Both the position numbers and the translations under genes were made by a program. From DATAEG01 sp963703085 (GTDB lineage: Bacteria; Actinomycetota; Actinomycetes; Mycobacteriales; Jatrophihabitantaceae), in assembly GCA_963703085.1 (NCBI GenBank), contig OY969789.1, positions 1,364,001-1,428,000 on the forward strand: DNA of 64,000 nucleotides. Reading direction: 5' to 3'. This document shows, piece after piece, positions 25,459 through 33,949 of the stretch (positions are counted from its first letter, which is position 1; each line of letters opens with the position of its first letter). The notes beneath the pieces were generated by a model that saw only the letters and a list, made by a program, of their open reading frames with translations, did no database searches and was not told the origin of the DNA.

Positions 25459-25572
25459 TTAGCCCTGGCGCTGCTTGTGGCGCAGGTTCTCGCAGATCAC
25501 CATGACACGGCCGTGGCGACGGATCACCTTGCACTTGTCGCAGATCGGCTTGACGCTCGGCTTGACCTTCAC
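25459..25572 (-). CDS. rpmJ: 50S ribosomal protein L36 (zinc-binding form)
   Basis: A 37-residue protein translated by hand from GTG 25572: MKVKPSVKPICDKCKVIRRH, then GRVMVICENLRHKQRQG. It has the zinc set C11, C14, C27 and H32, so it is the C-plus paralogue used when zinc is available. An AAGG-type ribosome site lies upstream. It sits between infA and rpsM, its conserved position. Confidence 0.96.
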   Translation of the reverse strand: MKVKPSVKPICDKCKVIRRHGRVMVICENLRHKQRQG

Positions 25573-25699
25573 GGCCTTGCCCTTCCTTACTTCAGTGGCT
25601 CTCGACAGCCCAGAGATTGATCAACCATCTGGTGACCAGGAACTCTCCGAAGCCGCGCGAGCGGTCCGACGAGTAGATCGCGCCTGCGATCAACTCGCT

Positions 25700-25921
25700 T
25701 TATTTGTAGCGGTAGACGATCCGCCCGCGGGTGAGGTCGTACGGGGAGAGTTCCACGACGACCTTGTCCTCCGGGAGAATCCGGATGTAGTGCTGGCGCA
25801 TCTTTCCGCTGATGTGCGCCAGAACCTTGTGCCCGTTGGTCAGTTCCACTCGGAACATCGCGTTGGGCAACGGCTCGACGACACGACCTTCGAACTCGAT
25901 GGCCCCGTCCTTCTTGGCCAT
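25700..25921 (-). CDS. infA: translation initiation factor IF-1
   Basis: A 73-residue S1-fold (OB) protein that binds the A site of the 30S subunit. It begins MAKKDGAIEFEGRVVEPLPN, with VLAHISGKMRQHYIRILPED and RGRIVYRYK. ATG 25921 is the conserved start. The upstream in-frame sequence is leader, holding a promoter about 140 bases before the start. It leads the infA-rpmJ-rpsM cluster. Confidence 0.98.
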   Translation of the reverse strand: MAKKDGAIEFEGRVVEPLPNAMFRVELTNGHKVLAHISGKMRQHYIRILPEDKVVVELSPYDLTRGRIVYRYK

Positions 25922-26056
25922 AGCCTCCGCATTCCACACAGGTAAGCACTGCCTCCGGTCGAGGCAGCCATCTGACGCGCTGGCGCCGACCTGAGGGCTC
26001 TGATTGCCATCCGCGGCCACAGCGGACACGGCAAAGAGCGGCCTGCGCCTGGTTCA

Positions 26057-26086
26057 GTGTACGCAAGACCGTCGCGGCCCGCCAAA
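26057..26086 (-). promoter_or_regulatory. candidate promoter of the infA-rpmJ-rpsM-rpsK-rpsD-rpoA-rplQ cluster
   Basis: On the minus strand TTGGCG (26081-26086), an 18-base spacer and TACACT (26057-26062). It gives a leader of about 130 bases before infA and lies downstream of map. Confidence 0.55.
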
Positions 26087-26127
26087 TCACGGGCCCGACC
26101 GAGCGCATGGGCGGCAACCCGGCCCGC

Positions 26128-26970
26128 TCAGCCGGCGGCAGCGGAGAGTTCGACGCCCCGGGCGCCCAGTTCCGCACGGCCGCCGTCGTGCGCCGTCAAC
26201 ACCCACGGGCCGTCGTCCAGGAGGGCAACCGTGTGTTCCCAATGCACGGCAACCGATCCGTCCTCGGTGACGATCGTCCAGCCGTCGGCCAGCTGGCGGA
26301 TGGCCGGGTCGCCGAGGGTCAGCATCGGTTCGATGGCCAGCGCCATGCCGGCCACCAGTTCCGGCCCGGTCCCGGCGTGTCCGTAGTTGAGGATGTGCGG
26401 ATCCATGTGCATCGCCGTCCCGATGCCGTGCCCGCCGAACCCCTCAACGATCCCGTAGCCGCCGGACTCGGTGATCGACCGCTCGATGGTGGCGGACACG
26501 TCACCCAGGTGCGCCCCCACCGTGATGGCGGCGATCCCGTCCCACAGTGAGCGGCGGCCTGCGTCGTCCAGCTCGACGACGTCCGGGGCGACCTCACCGA
26601 CCCGGACGGTGACCGCCGCGTCACCGTGCCAGCCCTCGACGATCGCGCCGAAATCGATGGAAATGACATCTCCATCCCGCAACACGTCAGCATCGGTCGG
26701 GATACCGTGCACGACCCGGTCGTTGATCGACGCGCAGATGACGCCCGGATAGGGCCCGTTGCCGAGGTCATAGCCGAGAAAGGACGATCGGGCGCCGGCC
26801 GTGCGCAGCACGTCCTGGGCGATCGAGTCCAGATCAGCGGTGGAGACGCCGACCGTCGCGGCCCGGCTCATCGCGCCCAGCGCGTCGGCGACGACCAGGC
26901 CGGCGCGGCGCATCAGCTGGAAGTCCGCGAGAGACTTGAGTTCGAAGCGGGACCGACGGCGCAGCATCAC
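26128..26970 (-). CDS. map: methionine aminopeptidase, type I
   Basis: Removes the initiator methionine (280 residues). Metal ligands are in ISIDFGAIVEGWHGDAAVTV (two Asp), GHGIGTAMHMDP (His), AIEPMLTLG (Glu) and VAVHWEHTVAL (Glu). The substrate His is in VHGIPTD. It is slightly longer than the 250-residue E. coli enzyme and has no zinc-finger N-terminus. It follows adk by 12 bases, giving secY-adk-map. Confidence 0.96.
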   Translation of the reverse strand: MMLRRRSRFELKSLADFQLMRRAGLVVADALGAMSRAATVGVSTADLDSIAQDVLRTAGARSSFLGYDLGNGPYPGVICASINDRVVHGIPTDADVLRDGDVISIDFGAIVEGWHGDAAVTVRVGEVAPDVVELDDAGRRSLWDGIAAITVGAHLGDVSATIERSITESGGYGIVEGFGGHGIGTAMHMDPHILNYGHAGTGPELVAGMALAIEPMLTLGDPAIRQLADGWTIVTEDGSVAVHWEHTVALLDDGPWVLTAHDGGRAELGARGVELSAAAG

Positions 26971-26982
26971 AGCGGGCCTTGC

Positions 26983-27645
26983 TCAGGATGCAGCTTCGGC
27001 GTACGGCGCCAGAGCCGAGATGGCCCGATCGGTCACGTCCTCGACCGACCCCGTCGCGTCGATGCCGACGAGCTGTCCACGTTTCGCGTAGAACTCCACC
27101 AGCGGCGCGGTCTGTTCGACATAGACGTCGAGGCGGTGTCGCACCGTCTCGGCCTTGTCGTCGTCACGCTGGAACAGTTCCCCGCCACAGCGGTCGCAGA
27201 CGCCTCCGCTGGCTTCGGCGTCGTAACCGACGTGCAGGACGTGCTTGCACTGCCGGCAGGTGCGCCGCCCGGAGAGGCGCCGGACCACCTCGTCGTTGTC
27301 GACGATCAGCTCCAGCACCACGTCCAGCGAGTTGCCGAGTTCACCGAGGATGCCGTCCAGTTCGTAGGCCTGCGCCACGTTCCGGGGGAAGCCGTCGAGC
27401 AGGAAGCCTGCCGCCGCATCGGGCTCACCCAACCGGTCGCGAACCATCGCGTTGGTGACCTGATCCGGGACGAGGTCTCCGGCGTCCATGTACTTCTTCG
27501 CGAGGTTGCCGAGTTCGGTTCCACCAGACACGTTCGCGCGGAAGATGTCGCCGGTGGAAATCTGCGGCACCGAAAACCGCTCGGCAATGAACTCCGCCTG
27601 CGTTCCCTTGCCGGCGCCAGGTGGCCCGACCAGAACTAGGCGCAT
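26983..27645 (-). CDS. adk: adenylate kinase, zinc-lid long form
   Basis: Interconverts 2 ADP with ATP and AMP (220 residues). The P-loop is GPPGAGKGTQ at residues 7-16. The AMP site DGFPRNVAQA is present, and the lid carries four Cys (CRQCKHVLHVGYDAEASGGV, then CDRC), so it is a zinc-lid enzyme. Many mycobacterial Adk proteins are short and lack this lid. Its ATG shares a base with the secY TAA (TAATG). Confidence 0.96.
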   Translation of the reverse strand: MRLVLVGPPGAGKGTQAEFIAERFSVPQISTGDIFRANVSGGTELGNLAKKYMDAGDLVPDQVTNAMVRDRLGEPDAAAGFLLDGFPRNVAQAYELDGILGELGNSLDVVLELIVDNDEVVRRLSGRRTCRQCKHVLHVGYDAEASGGVCDRCGGELFQRDDDKAETVRHRLDVYVEQTAPLVEFYAKRGQLVGIDATGSVEDVTDRAISALAPYAEAAS

Positions 27646-28955
27646 TACCGCAGGAACCCTTCGTAGTTGCGCTGCATGAGCTGGCTCTCGATCTGCTTCA
27701 CGGTGTCCAGCGCAACGCCCACCATGATCAGCACCGCAGTGCCACCGAACGGGAAGTTCTGGTTGTTCCCGCTGGTGAGGGCAAAGAAGAAGTTGGGCAG
27801 CACGGCAATCACGCCCAGGTAGAACGCGCCCGGCCAGGTGATGCGCGACAGCACGAACTGCAGGTACTCGGCGGTCGGCCGGCCAGGCCTGATCCCGGGG
27901 ATGAAACCGCCGTACTTCTTCATGTCATCGGCGCGTTCCTGCGGGTTGAACGTGATCCCTACATAGAAGAACGTGAAGAACAGAATCAGCAGGAAGTAGA
28001 TCAGGTTGTGCGTCCAGTCCGACGGGTTGATGAGGTGGTTCTGCACCCATCGCTGTGATGCGGACGTGGTGTTGCCTTGCAGCTGGACGATCAGCTGCGG
28101 GATGTAGAGCAGTGACGACGCGAAGATGACCGGGACCACGCCGGCCGCGTTCACCTTCATCGGCAGGTACGTCGACGTCCCGCCGTACATCCTTCGGCCG
28201 ATCATCTTCTTCGCATATTGCACCGGGATCCGGCGCTGCGCCTGTTCCACGAAGACAACGGCCGCGATGATCGCCAGGCCGAGCGCCAGAATCAGGGTGA
28301 AGCCGAAGGCGCCGGCGTTCTTCAGCAGCGTGTTGCCCTCACTGGGGATGCGTGCAGCGATCGAGGCGAACATCAGGACGCTCATCCCGTTGCCGACGCC
28401 CTTGTCGGTGATCAGCTCGCCGAGCCACATGATGATGGCGGTGCCGGCGGTCATCGTGATGACCATGGTGGCCAGCTTGAACAGGTCGGTCGGGTTGTAG
28501 AGGACGTCCTGGTCGCACCCGGAGAACAATGTGTTCGTCCGGGCCAAGGCGATGAAGCCGGTGGACTGCAGGATCGCCAGCCCGATGGTCAGGTACCGGC
28601 TGTATTGCGTCAGCTTCTGCTGACCGGCCTGCCCCTCCTTACGCAGCTGCTCGAAGCGGGGGATCACCACGACCAGCAGCTGGATGATGATGCTGGCGGT
28701 GATGTACGGCATGATGCTCAGCGCGAAAACGGAGAGCCGCAGCAACGCCCCGCCGGAGAACAGATTGATCAACGAGTAGACGTCAGCCGAACCGCTCTGG
28801 TTCGCCTGCTTCAGGCAGGCGTTGATCGCGTGCGTGTTCGTGTTCGGCGTCGGCACCGACGCGCCGAGGCGGTACAGGATGAGCACACCCAGCGTGAAGA
28901 GCAGCTTCTTACGCAGATCGGGCGTTCTGAACGCCGATGCGAATCCGCTGAGCAC
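27645..28955 (-). CDS. secY: preprotein translocase subunit SecY
   Basis: The channel of the Sec translocon (436 residues, ten membrane segments). FTLGVLILYRLGASVPTPN forms the first segment, then the plug region, LSVFALSIMPYITASIIIQL, and the cytoplasmic loop PTAEYLQFVLSRITWPGA near segment 9. It is preceded by a 194-base gap after rplO. Confidence 0.98.
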   Translation of the reverse strand: MLSGFASAFRTPDLRKKLLFTLGVLILYRLGASVPTPNTNTHAINACLKQANQSGSADVYSLINLFSGGALLRLSVFALSIMPYITASIIIQLLVVVIPRFEQLRKEGQAGQQKLTQYSRYLTIGLAILQSTGFIALARTNTLFSGCDQDVLYNPTDLFKLATMVITMTAGTAIIMWLGELITDKGVGNGMSVLMFASIAARIPSEGNTLLKNAGAFGFTLILALGLAIIAAVVFVEQAQRRIPVQYAKKMIGRRMYGGTSTYLPMKVNAAGVVPVIFASSLLYIPQLIVQLQGNTTSASQRWVQNHLINPSDWTHNLIYFLLILFFTFFYVGITFNPQERADDMKKYGGFIPGIRPGRPTAEYLQFVLSRITWPGAFYLGVIAVLPNFFFALTSGNNQNFPFGGTAVLIMVGVALDTVKQIESQLMQRNYEGFLR

Positions 28956-29066
28956 TGATCCTCCACACTGCTTCGGCCCGGCAGCTGCCGAGTTGTTCGG
29001 TTATGCGGTGCGACTGCTGGGCTGCCGGATCGACCTGACGCACGCCACCAGACCCTGGCCGCTCGC

Positions 29067-29084
29067 GAGCGAGGAAACTCGCTC
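29067..29084. terminator. short perfect hairpin in the rplO-secY gap
   Basis: GAGCGAG-GAAA-CTCGCTC, a 7-bp stem with a GNRA-type loop, lies in the 194-base gap. No T-run follows on either strand. It could be a weak terminator or an mRNA processing site. The rest of the gap shows nothing. Confidence 0.35.
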
Positions 29085-29149
29085 GGAGCCTAACAGTCCG
29101 GGTTCTCGCCGGGCTCGTCAGACCAACGCAGGCCAGTCTTCACCAGGCC

Positions 29150-29605
29150 TCAGCGCTCGACGACCGATCCGCCGGCAGCGGTGATCTTCTCGCGTGCAGT
29201 GCCGGAGAAGGCATCAGCGGTCACTTGCAGCGCGACGCTGCCCAACTCGCCGTTTCCGAGCACCTTCACCGGAAGTCCCTTGCGCACCGCTCCGACCCGG
29301 ACGAGGTCATCCGGGGACACGTCGCCGCCATCCGGGAACAATTCGGCCAGCCGGGCCAGGTTGACGACCTGGTATTCGGTCCGGAACGGGTTGCGGAACC
29401 CCTTCAGCTTCGGCAGCCGCATGTGCAGAGGCAGGTTGCCGCCCTCTCGGCCCAGCGGTACCTGGTAGCGAGCCTTGGTGCCCTTGGTGCCGCGGCCGGC
29501 GGTCTTACCGCGCTTGCCGCCCTCGCCGCGACCCACCCGGGTCTTCTTCGTGTGCGAGCCGGGCGCCGGGCGCAGGTGGTGCACCTTCAACGGGGAGTCA
29601 GCCAT
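29150..29605 (-). CDS. rplO: 50S ribosomal protein L15
   Basis: L15 (151 residues) of the large-subunit core. It shows the glycine-rich start HHLRPAPGSHTKKTRVGRGE, then GGNLPLHMRLPKLKGFRNPF. The tail ending EKITAAGGSVVER is typical. It starts one base after rpmD ends. Confidence 0.98.
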   Translation of the reverse strand: MADSPLKVHHLRPAPGSHTKKTRVGRGEGGKRGKTAGRGTKGTKARYQVPLGREGGNLPLHMRLPKLKGFRNPFRTEYQVVNLARLAELFPDGGDVSPDDLVRVGAVRKGLPVKVLGNGELGSVALQVTADAFSGTAREKITAAGGSVVER

Positions 29606-29606
29606 G

Positions 29607-29789
29607 TCAGTCCACTTCCTCGACGGAGACCAGGTGACGCACGGTGTGCACCATGCCCCGGATCTCCGGTCGGTCTTCCTTCACCACGACGTCGTGCATC
29701 CGCTTCAGGCCGAGCGAGCGCAGCGTCTGGCGCTGGTTTTCCTTGTTGCCGATCCCGGAACGGACCTGCGTCACTTTGAGTCTGGCCAT
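29607..29789 (-). CDS. rpmD: 50S ribosomal protein L30
   Basis: L30 (60 residues) starts MARLKVTQVRSGIGNKENQR and has LRSLGLKRMHDVVVKEDRP. The length and the ferredoxin-like fold pattern match the family. It sits five bases after rpsE and one base before rplO. Confidence 0.97.
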   Translation of the reverse strand: MARLKVTQVRSGIGNKENQRQTLRSLGLKRMHDVVVKEDRPEIRGMVHTVRHLVSVEEVD

Positions 29790-29794
29790 GTTTC

Positions 29795-30400
29795 TCAGGT
29801 TCCCTGCCCGGCACGCGCGCGCAGCAGTCCGGCCGGAGCCACGTCCTCGAGCGGCAGCCCGCGCCGGGCGGCTACCTCTTCGGGACGGACCAGCTGCCGG
29901 AGCGCGGCGACGGTCGCGTGCACGATATTGATCGGGTTGTCCGAACCGAGCGACTTGCTCAGCACGTCATGGATGCCGGCGCACTCGAGGACAGCACGCA
30001 CCGGGCCGCCGGCGATGACACCGGTACCCGGGCTGGCCGGCTTCAGCAGCACGACACCGGCAGCAGCCTCGCCCTGCACCGGGTGCGGGATGGTCTGCTG
30101 GATGCGCGGCACCCGGAAGAACGACTTCTTGGCCTCCTCGATGCCCTTGGCGATCGCTGCCGGCACCTCCTTGGCCTTGCCGTAGCCGACGCCGACCTGA
30201 CCGTCGCCGTCCCCGACGACGACCAGAGCGGTGAAGCTGAACCGCCGCCCGCCCTTGACCACCTTGGCGACGCGGTTGATCGTGACGACGCGCTCGAGGT
30301 GCGTCGTCTTCTCCCCGCGGCCGCCGTCGCGGCCACCGCGACCGCCGTCACGGCGATCGCCGCCGCCGCTGCGTCCGGATCCGGTACGCGGTGCGCTCAT
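29795..30400 (-). CDS. rpsE: 30S ribosomal protein S5
   Basis: S5 (201 residues), involved in decoding accuracy. The double-stranded-RNA-like domain has RRFSFTALVVVGDGDGQVG and VGYGKAKEVPAAIAKGIEEA. GVIAGGPVRAVLECAGIHDV follows. The N-terminal 30 residues are a Gly/Arg/Asp-rich low-complexity leader, common in actinobacteria. Between rplR and rpmD. Confidence 0.98.
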   Translation of the reverse strand: MSAPRTGSGRSGGGDRRDGGRGGRDGGRGEKTTHLERVVTINRVAKVVKGGRRFSFTALVVVGDGDGQVGVGYGKAKEVPAAIAKGIEEAKKSFFRVPRIQQTIPHPVQGEAAAGVVLLKPASPGTGVIAGGPVRAVLECAGIHDVLSKSLGSDNPINIVHATVAALRQLVRPEEVAARRGLPLEDVAPAGLLRARAGQGT

Positions 30401-30466
30401 CGGCTTACCTTCATGTCAATCAACCTCATCTGTCGTTGCACTGCATTGCGTTGTGTCTCGGGAGAT

Positions 30467-30856
30467 CTAGAAGTCCAGACCGGCTTCCCGGGCCGCGTCG
30501 GCGAACGCCGCGATCCGGCCGGTGTAGGTCGCGCCGCCCCGGTCGAAGACCACCTTGGTGACTCCGGCATCCTTGGCTGCCTCGGCCACCTGGGCACCGA
30601 GCGCCTTGGCCTGCGCGGTCTTGTCGCCGTCGGTCGCCTTGTAGGTCGAGCCGGACACGATCGTCGCGCCCTTGCTGTCGTCGACGAGCTGCGCGAACAG
30701 GTGCCGCGAGCTGCGGGTGACGACCAGACGGGGACGCTCTGCCGAACCGACCACCTTCTTGCGGACCCGGAAGTGCCGGCGGGACTTGGCGACCCGCCGA
30801 GTTGCGGAGATGCCCGCGGAACGGCGGGCCTTCTTCAGAACGCTGGTGGCTGCCAT
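30467..30856 (-). CDS. rplR: 50S ribosomal protein L18
   Basis: L18 (129 residues) binds 5S rRNA. RRHFRVRKKVVGSAERPRL and FDRGGATYTGRIAAFADAAR (the conserved YHGR-like site) are seen. Three bases after rplF. Confidence 0.98.
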   Translation of the reverse strand: MAATSVLKKARRSAGISATRRVAKSRRHFRVRKKVVGSAERPRLVVTRSSRHLFAQLVDDSKGATIVSGSTYKATDGDKTAQAKALGAQVAEAAKDAGVTKVVFDRGGATYTGRIAAFADAAREAGLDF

Positions 30857-30859
30857 GAG

Positions 30860-31396
30860 CTACTTACCCGTCTTTCCGGCCTTGCGGCGCACGACCTCAC
30901 CCTGGTAGCGCACGCCCTTGCCCTTGTACGGGTCGGGCTTGCGCAACTTGCGGATGTTGGCGGCGATCTCGCCGACCTTTTGCTTGTCGATGCCGCTGAC
31001 CGCGAAACGGGTCGGCGACTCGACGGTGAACGAGATGCCTTCCGGCGCCCTGACGATCACCGGGTGGCTGAACCCGAGCGCGAACTCGAGGTCACTGCCC
31101 CGGGCCTGCACGCGGTAACCGGTGCCGAGGATCTCGAGGTTCTTGCGGTAGCCATCGGTGACGCCGACCACCATGTTGTTGATCAGCGTCCTAGACAGGC
31201 CGTGCAGCGCCTTCGACTCACGCTCGTCGTCCGGGCGTTGTACCTCGAGCGTGCCGTCGGCCTGGCTGACCGTGATCGGCTCGGCCACGACATGCTCGAG
31301 CGTGCCCTTCGGGCCCTTCACGGTGACGAGCTGTCCGTCGATGCTGACATCGACGCCGCTCGGCACGGCGACAGGAAGCTTTCCGATGCGACTCAT
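30860..31396 (-). CDS. rplF: 50S ribosomal protein L6
   Basis: L6 (178 residues) has the two repeated alpha/beta domains. It starts MSRIGKLPVAVPSGVDVSID and has the C-terminal signature RKPDPYKGKGVRYQGEVVRR. Length is normal. Eight bases after rpsH. Confidence 0.98.
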   Translation of the reverse strand: MSRIGKLPVAVPSGVDVSIDGQLVTVKGPKGTLEHVVAEPITVSQADGTLEVQRPDDERESKALHGLSRTLINNMVVGVTDGYRKNLEILGTGYRVQARGSDLEFALGFSHPVIVRAPEGISFTVESPTRFAVSGIDKQKVGEIAANIRKLRKPDPYKGKGVRYQGEVVRRKAGKTGK

Positions 31397-31404
31397 GGTT
31401 TTCC

Positions 31405-31809
31405 CTACCAGACGTAGGCGAGGACTTCCCCGCCTACTCCACGCTTGGCGGCCTGCCGATCGGTCAGCAGCCCGGATGAGGTGGACAGGATCGCGACGCC
31501 CAGCCCGCCCAGCACGCGGGGCAGCCCGGTCGACTTGGCGTAGACCCGCAGACCGGGCTTGGAGACCCGCTTGATGCCGGCGATGCTGCGCTCCCGGTTG
31601 GGGCCGTACTTCAGGTCGAGGGTGAGCACCCGGCCGGGCGCGTCCACTGCATCGGCGATGTGAAACCCGCCGATGTAACCCTCCTGCTTGAGGATCTCAG
31701 CAATGTGACCCTTCAGCTTGGAGTGCGGCATGACGACCTCGTCGTGGAACGCCGAGTTCGCATTGCGCAGACGGGAGAGCATGTCTGCGATGGGATCTGT
31801 CATGGTCAT
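31405..31809 (-). CDS. rpsH: 30S ribosomal protein S8
   Basis: S8 (134 residues) starts MTMTDPIADMLSRLRNANSA and ends with STSSGLLTDRQAAKRGVGGE. ATG 31809 is listed; ATG 31803 would give MTDPIAD, also common. The frame runs far upstream through rpsZ, which is a shadow. The 119-base gap to rpsZ holds an imperfect CCGGTCAG/CTGATCGG hairpin. Confidence 0.97.
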   Translation of the reverse strand: MTMTDPIADMLSRLRNANSAFHDEVVMPHSKLKGHIAEILKQEGYIGGFHIADAVDAPGRVLTLDLKYGPNRERSIAGIKRVSKPGLRVYAKSTGLPRVLGGLGVAILSTSSGLLTDRQAAKRGVGGEVLAYVW

Positions 31810-31928
31810 GACGATGACCTGTACCTCTCTCGCGGGGGTTCCCAGTGCTGGATCTCCCAGCTTTGGGCCTGCCGCGAAGCAGTTCTTCCGACCGATCAGT
31901 GTGCCTGACCGGCAAAGCAAAGTGTTAA

Positions 31929-32114
31929 TTACCAAGAACTCTTGGTGACACCTGGCAACTGTCCCGCATGGGCCATTTCGCGCAGGCAGATGCGGCAGAG
32001 ACCGAACTTCTTGTAGACCGCCTGGGAGCGACCGCAGCGCTGGCAGCGGGTGTAACCCCGCACCGCGAACTTCGGCTTGGCGGCCGCCTTGTTGACGAGT
32101 GCCTTCTTGGCCAT
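31929..32114 (-). CDS. rpsZ: 30S ribosomal protein S14 type Z (zinc-binding)
   Basis: The short S14 form (61 residues) has the zinc finger CQRCGRSQAVYKKFGLCRIC and the tail GVTKSSW. This C-plus type is usually replaced by a zinc-free paralogue under zinc limitation. It lies two bases after rplE, the conserved spc position. Confidence 0.98.
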   Translation of the reverse strand: MAKKALVNKAAAKPKFAVRGYTRCQRCGRSQAVYKKFGLCRICLREMAHAGQLPGVTKSSW

Positions 32115-32116
32115 GC

Positions 32117-32683
32117 TCAGTTCTCCTTGAACGGGAAGCCGAGCGCCCGCAGCAGCGCCCGTCCCTCGTCATCGTTGGCGGCCGTGGTGACGACCGTGAT
32201 GTCCATGCCGCGCGGACGGTCGATCGAGTCCGGGTCGATCTCGTGGAACATCGACTGCTCGGTGAGACCGAAGGTGTAGTTGCCCTTGCCGTCGAACTGC
32301 TTCGGCGACAAGCCGCGGAAGTCACGGATGCGCGGCAGCGCCAGGCTCAGCAAGCGATCCAGGAACTCCCACATCCGATCGCCGCGGAGAGTGACCTTCG
32401 CTCCGATCGGTTGGCCTTCGCGCAACTTGAACTGCGCGATGGACACCCGGGCCTTCTGCACCAGCGGCTTCTGGCCGGTGATGAGAGTCAGATCCCGCAC
32501 CGCGCCGTCCATCAACTTGGCGTCCCGAGCGGCTGCACCGACGCCCATGTTGACCACGATCTTGACCAGGCCCGGGATCTGCATCGCGTTGCCGTAGGAG
32601 AACTGCTCCTGCAGCGCGGGGGAGATCTCCTCGCGGTAACGGGTCTTCAGCCGCGGGGTCGGGGCTTGCGTAGCGGTCGTCAT
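32117..32683 (-). CDS. rplE: 50S ribosomal protein L5
   Basis: L5 (188 residues) holds 5S rRNA and contacts S13. Conserved pieces are PGLVKIVVNMGVGAAARDAK, RDLTLITGQKPLVQKARVSI and RPRGMDITVVTTAANDDEGR. The ATG overlaps the rplX stop by four bases. Confidence 0.98.
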   Translation of the reverse strand: MTTATQAPTPRLKTRYREEISPALQEQFSYGNAMQIPGLVKIVVNMGVGAAARDAKLMDGAVRDLTLITGQKPLVQKARVSIAQFKLREGQPIGAKVTLRGDRMWEFLDRLLSLALPRIRDFRGLSPKQFDGKGNYTFGLTEQSMFHEIDPDSIDRPRGMDITVVTTAANDDEGRALLRALGFPFKEN

Positions 32684-33003
32684 TTGATGTCCTTGCCCTT
32701 GCTCTTGCGTGAGACGCGCACGTTCTTGCCGGTCTCGTCGTCGCGGCGGTAACCGACGCGGGTGGCCTTGCCGTCGTCATCGACGACCATCACATTGCTC
32801 ACGTGCACGGAAGCTTCCTGCGTGGTGATGCCGCCGGCCTTCGCACCGCGGCCGGTGGTGGTGAGCTTCTCGTGCTTCTTCACCCGGTTGACGCCCTCGA
32901 CGATCACCCGATCGGAGTTCGGCACCGCGGCGATGACCTTGCCCTTGACGCCCCGGTCCTTGCCGGCGACGACGAGCACGGTGTCACCCTTCTTGACCTT
33001 CAT
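32680..33003 (-). CDS. rplX: 50S ribosomal protein L24
   Basis: L24 (107 residues) begins MKVKKGDTVLVVAGKDRGVK (the KOW motif). It has VEGVNRVKKHEKLTTTGRGA and a lysine-rich end. An 85-base gap to rplN contains a REP-like repeat. Confidence 0.98.
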   Translation of the reverse strand: MKVKKGDTVLVVAGKDRGVKGKVIAAVPNSDRVIVEGVNRVKKHEKLTTTGRGAKAGGITTQEASVHVSNVMVVDDDGKATRVGYRRDDETGKNVRVSRKSKGKDIK

Positions 33004-33016
33004 GCTGTACCTCCAC

Positions 33017-33040
33017 GCTCTTCGCGCAAGCGCTCATCGC
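33017..33040. repeat. repeat family C, copy in the rplX-rplN gap
   Basis: The 24 bases GCTCTTCGCGCAAGCGCTCATCGC match two copies upstream of rpsL (44748-44771 and 44893-44916) except for one base. The surrounding gap is rich in CGCTCGCT-type motifs. Confidence 0.75.
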
Positions 33041-33088
33041 TGAGTCGCTCCGCGCCTCGCTCGCTGGCGCTCGCTGCGATGCTCACGA

Positions 33089-33457
33089 CTACAACACCTC
33101 CGGGGCGAGCGAAATGATCTTCATGAATCTCTTGTCCCGCAGTTCCCGGCCCACCGGGCCGAAGATGCGGGTACCGCGTGGTTCACCGTCGGGGCGGATC
33201 AGCACAGCGGCGTTCTCGTCGAAGCGGATGTAGCTGCCGTCGGCGCGACGACGCTCCTTGACCGTCCGCACGATGACGGCCTTGACGACGTCGCCCTTCT
33301 TGACGCCGGCGCCGGGCAGCGCGTCCTTGACCGTCGCGACGATGATGTCGCCGATGCCGGCATAGCGCCGACCCGAGCCGCCCATCACCCGGATGCACAA
33401 GATCTCCTTGGCACCGGTGTTGTCGGCGACCCTCAGTCGCGACTCCTGCTGAATCAC
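33089..33457 (-). CDS. rplN: 50S ribosomal protein L14
   Basis: L14 (122 residues) begins MIQQESRLRVADNTGAKEIL and has GVKKGDVVKAVIVRTVKERR and DKRFMKIISLAPEVL. Exactly the universal length. The 124-base gap to rpsQ holds the post-stop repeat B hairpin. Confidence 0.98.
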   Translation of the reverse strand: MIQQESRLRVADNTGAKEILCIRVMGGSGRRYAGIGDIIVATVKDALPGAGVKKGDVVKAVIVRTVKERRRADGSYIRFDENAAVLIRPDGEPRGTRIFGPVGRELRDKRFMKIISLAPEVL

Positions 33458-33545
33458 TGTTACTCCCTAGTTCCGTCTCTGCCCTTGCCGCCATCTTGGT
33501 GTTGGGCTGGTGACCCGCGACGGGCCGCAGCCGCGCCAACGGATC

Positions 33546-33584
33546 GCGACTCGATCGCGCCAGCAGCGCGATCGACTCGCTCTA
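33546..33584 (-). repeat. post-stop repeat B with hairpin, rpsQ copy
   Basis: The sequence overlaps the rpsQ TAG. Its 21 bases at 33564-33584 match the glmS copy at 20 positions. Here it forms a 15-base near-perfect stem, GCGAGTCGATCGCGC-TGCTG-GCGCGATCGAGTCGC, with one mismatch. There is no T-run downstream. Confidence 0.75.
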
Positions 33585-33872
33585 TTTCGCCTTTTCGAGG
33601 ATCTCGACGACGCGCCAGCGCTTGGTCGCCGACAGTGGCCGGGTCTCCATCAGCAGAACGCGATCGCCGATGCCACAGTCGTTGGCCTCGTCGTGCGCCT
33701 TCAGCTTGCTGGTGCGACGGATGACCTTGCCGTAGAGCGGGTGCTTGACCCGGTCCTCGACAGCGACCACCACGGTCTTCTCCATCTTGTCGCTGACCAC
33801 CAGACCCTCGCGGGTCTTGCGGAAGGAGGAACGCAGTGCGTTCTCGGTCTCAGCGGTCTGGTTCTCACTCAT
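33582..33872 (-). CDS. rpsQ: 30S ribosomal protein S17
   Basis: S17 (96 residues, OB fold). FRKTREGLVVSDKMEKTVVV and CGIGDRVLLMETRPLSATKR are conserved. A short acidic leader (MSENQTAETE) precedes the core. The ATG overlaps the stop of a 26-codon frame that bridges to rpmC. Confidence 0.98.
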   Translation of the reverse strand: MSENQTAETENALRSSFRKTREGLVVSDKMEKTVVVAVEDRVKHPLYGKVIRRTSKLKAHDEANDCGIGDRVLLMETRPLSATKRWRVVEILEKAK

Positions 33873-33949
33873 GGTTTGCCTCTTTCGGGGTCCCCGCGGA
33901 AACGCGGAGTGCTTTCTGCGAAGCGCTTTCGTGGGGTGATCTCACTCAT
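33869..33949 (-). CDS. possible 26-codon bridging ORF between rpmC and rpsQ
   Basis: ATG 33949 overlaps the rpmC TGA and the frame ends in a TGA overlapping the rpsQ ATG, with ATGA at both ends. The product would be MSEITPRKRFAESTPRFRGD, then PERGKP. It is basic, with no known relatives that I recognise. It probably arose when a repeat element split the original rpmC/rpsQ overlap and may just relay ribosomes to rpsQ. Whether it is translated is unproven. Confidence 0.4.
   Translation of the reverse strand: MSEITPRKRFAESTPRFRGDPERGKP
33883..33940 (-). repeat. post-stop hairpin element A, rpmC copy
   Basis: It shares the end motifs with the rpoA, rpsG and rpoB copies: minus-strand ACCCCAC at one end and CGGGGACCCCGAAA at the other. 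The inner arms differ (GAAAGCGC near one end, GCGTTTC near the other) and pair with a bulge. It is the most divergent of the four copies. Confidence 0.65.

Noticed and set aside
31405..32325. A 306-codon protein containing S8
   Set aside because: The portion before residue 173 runs through rpsZ and rplE in another frame; only the last 134 residues are S8.
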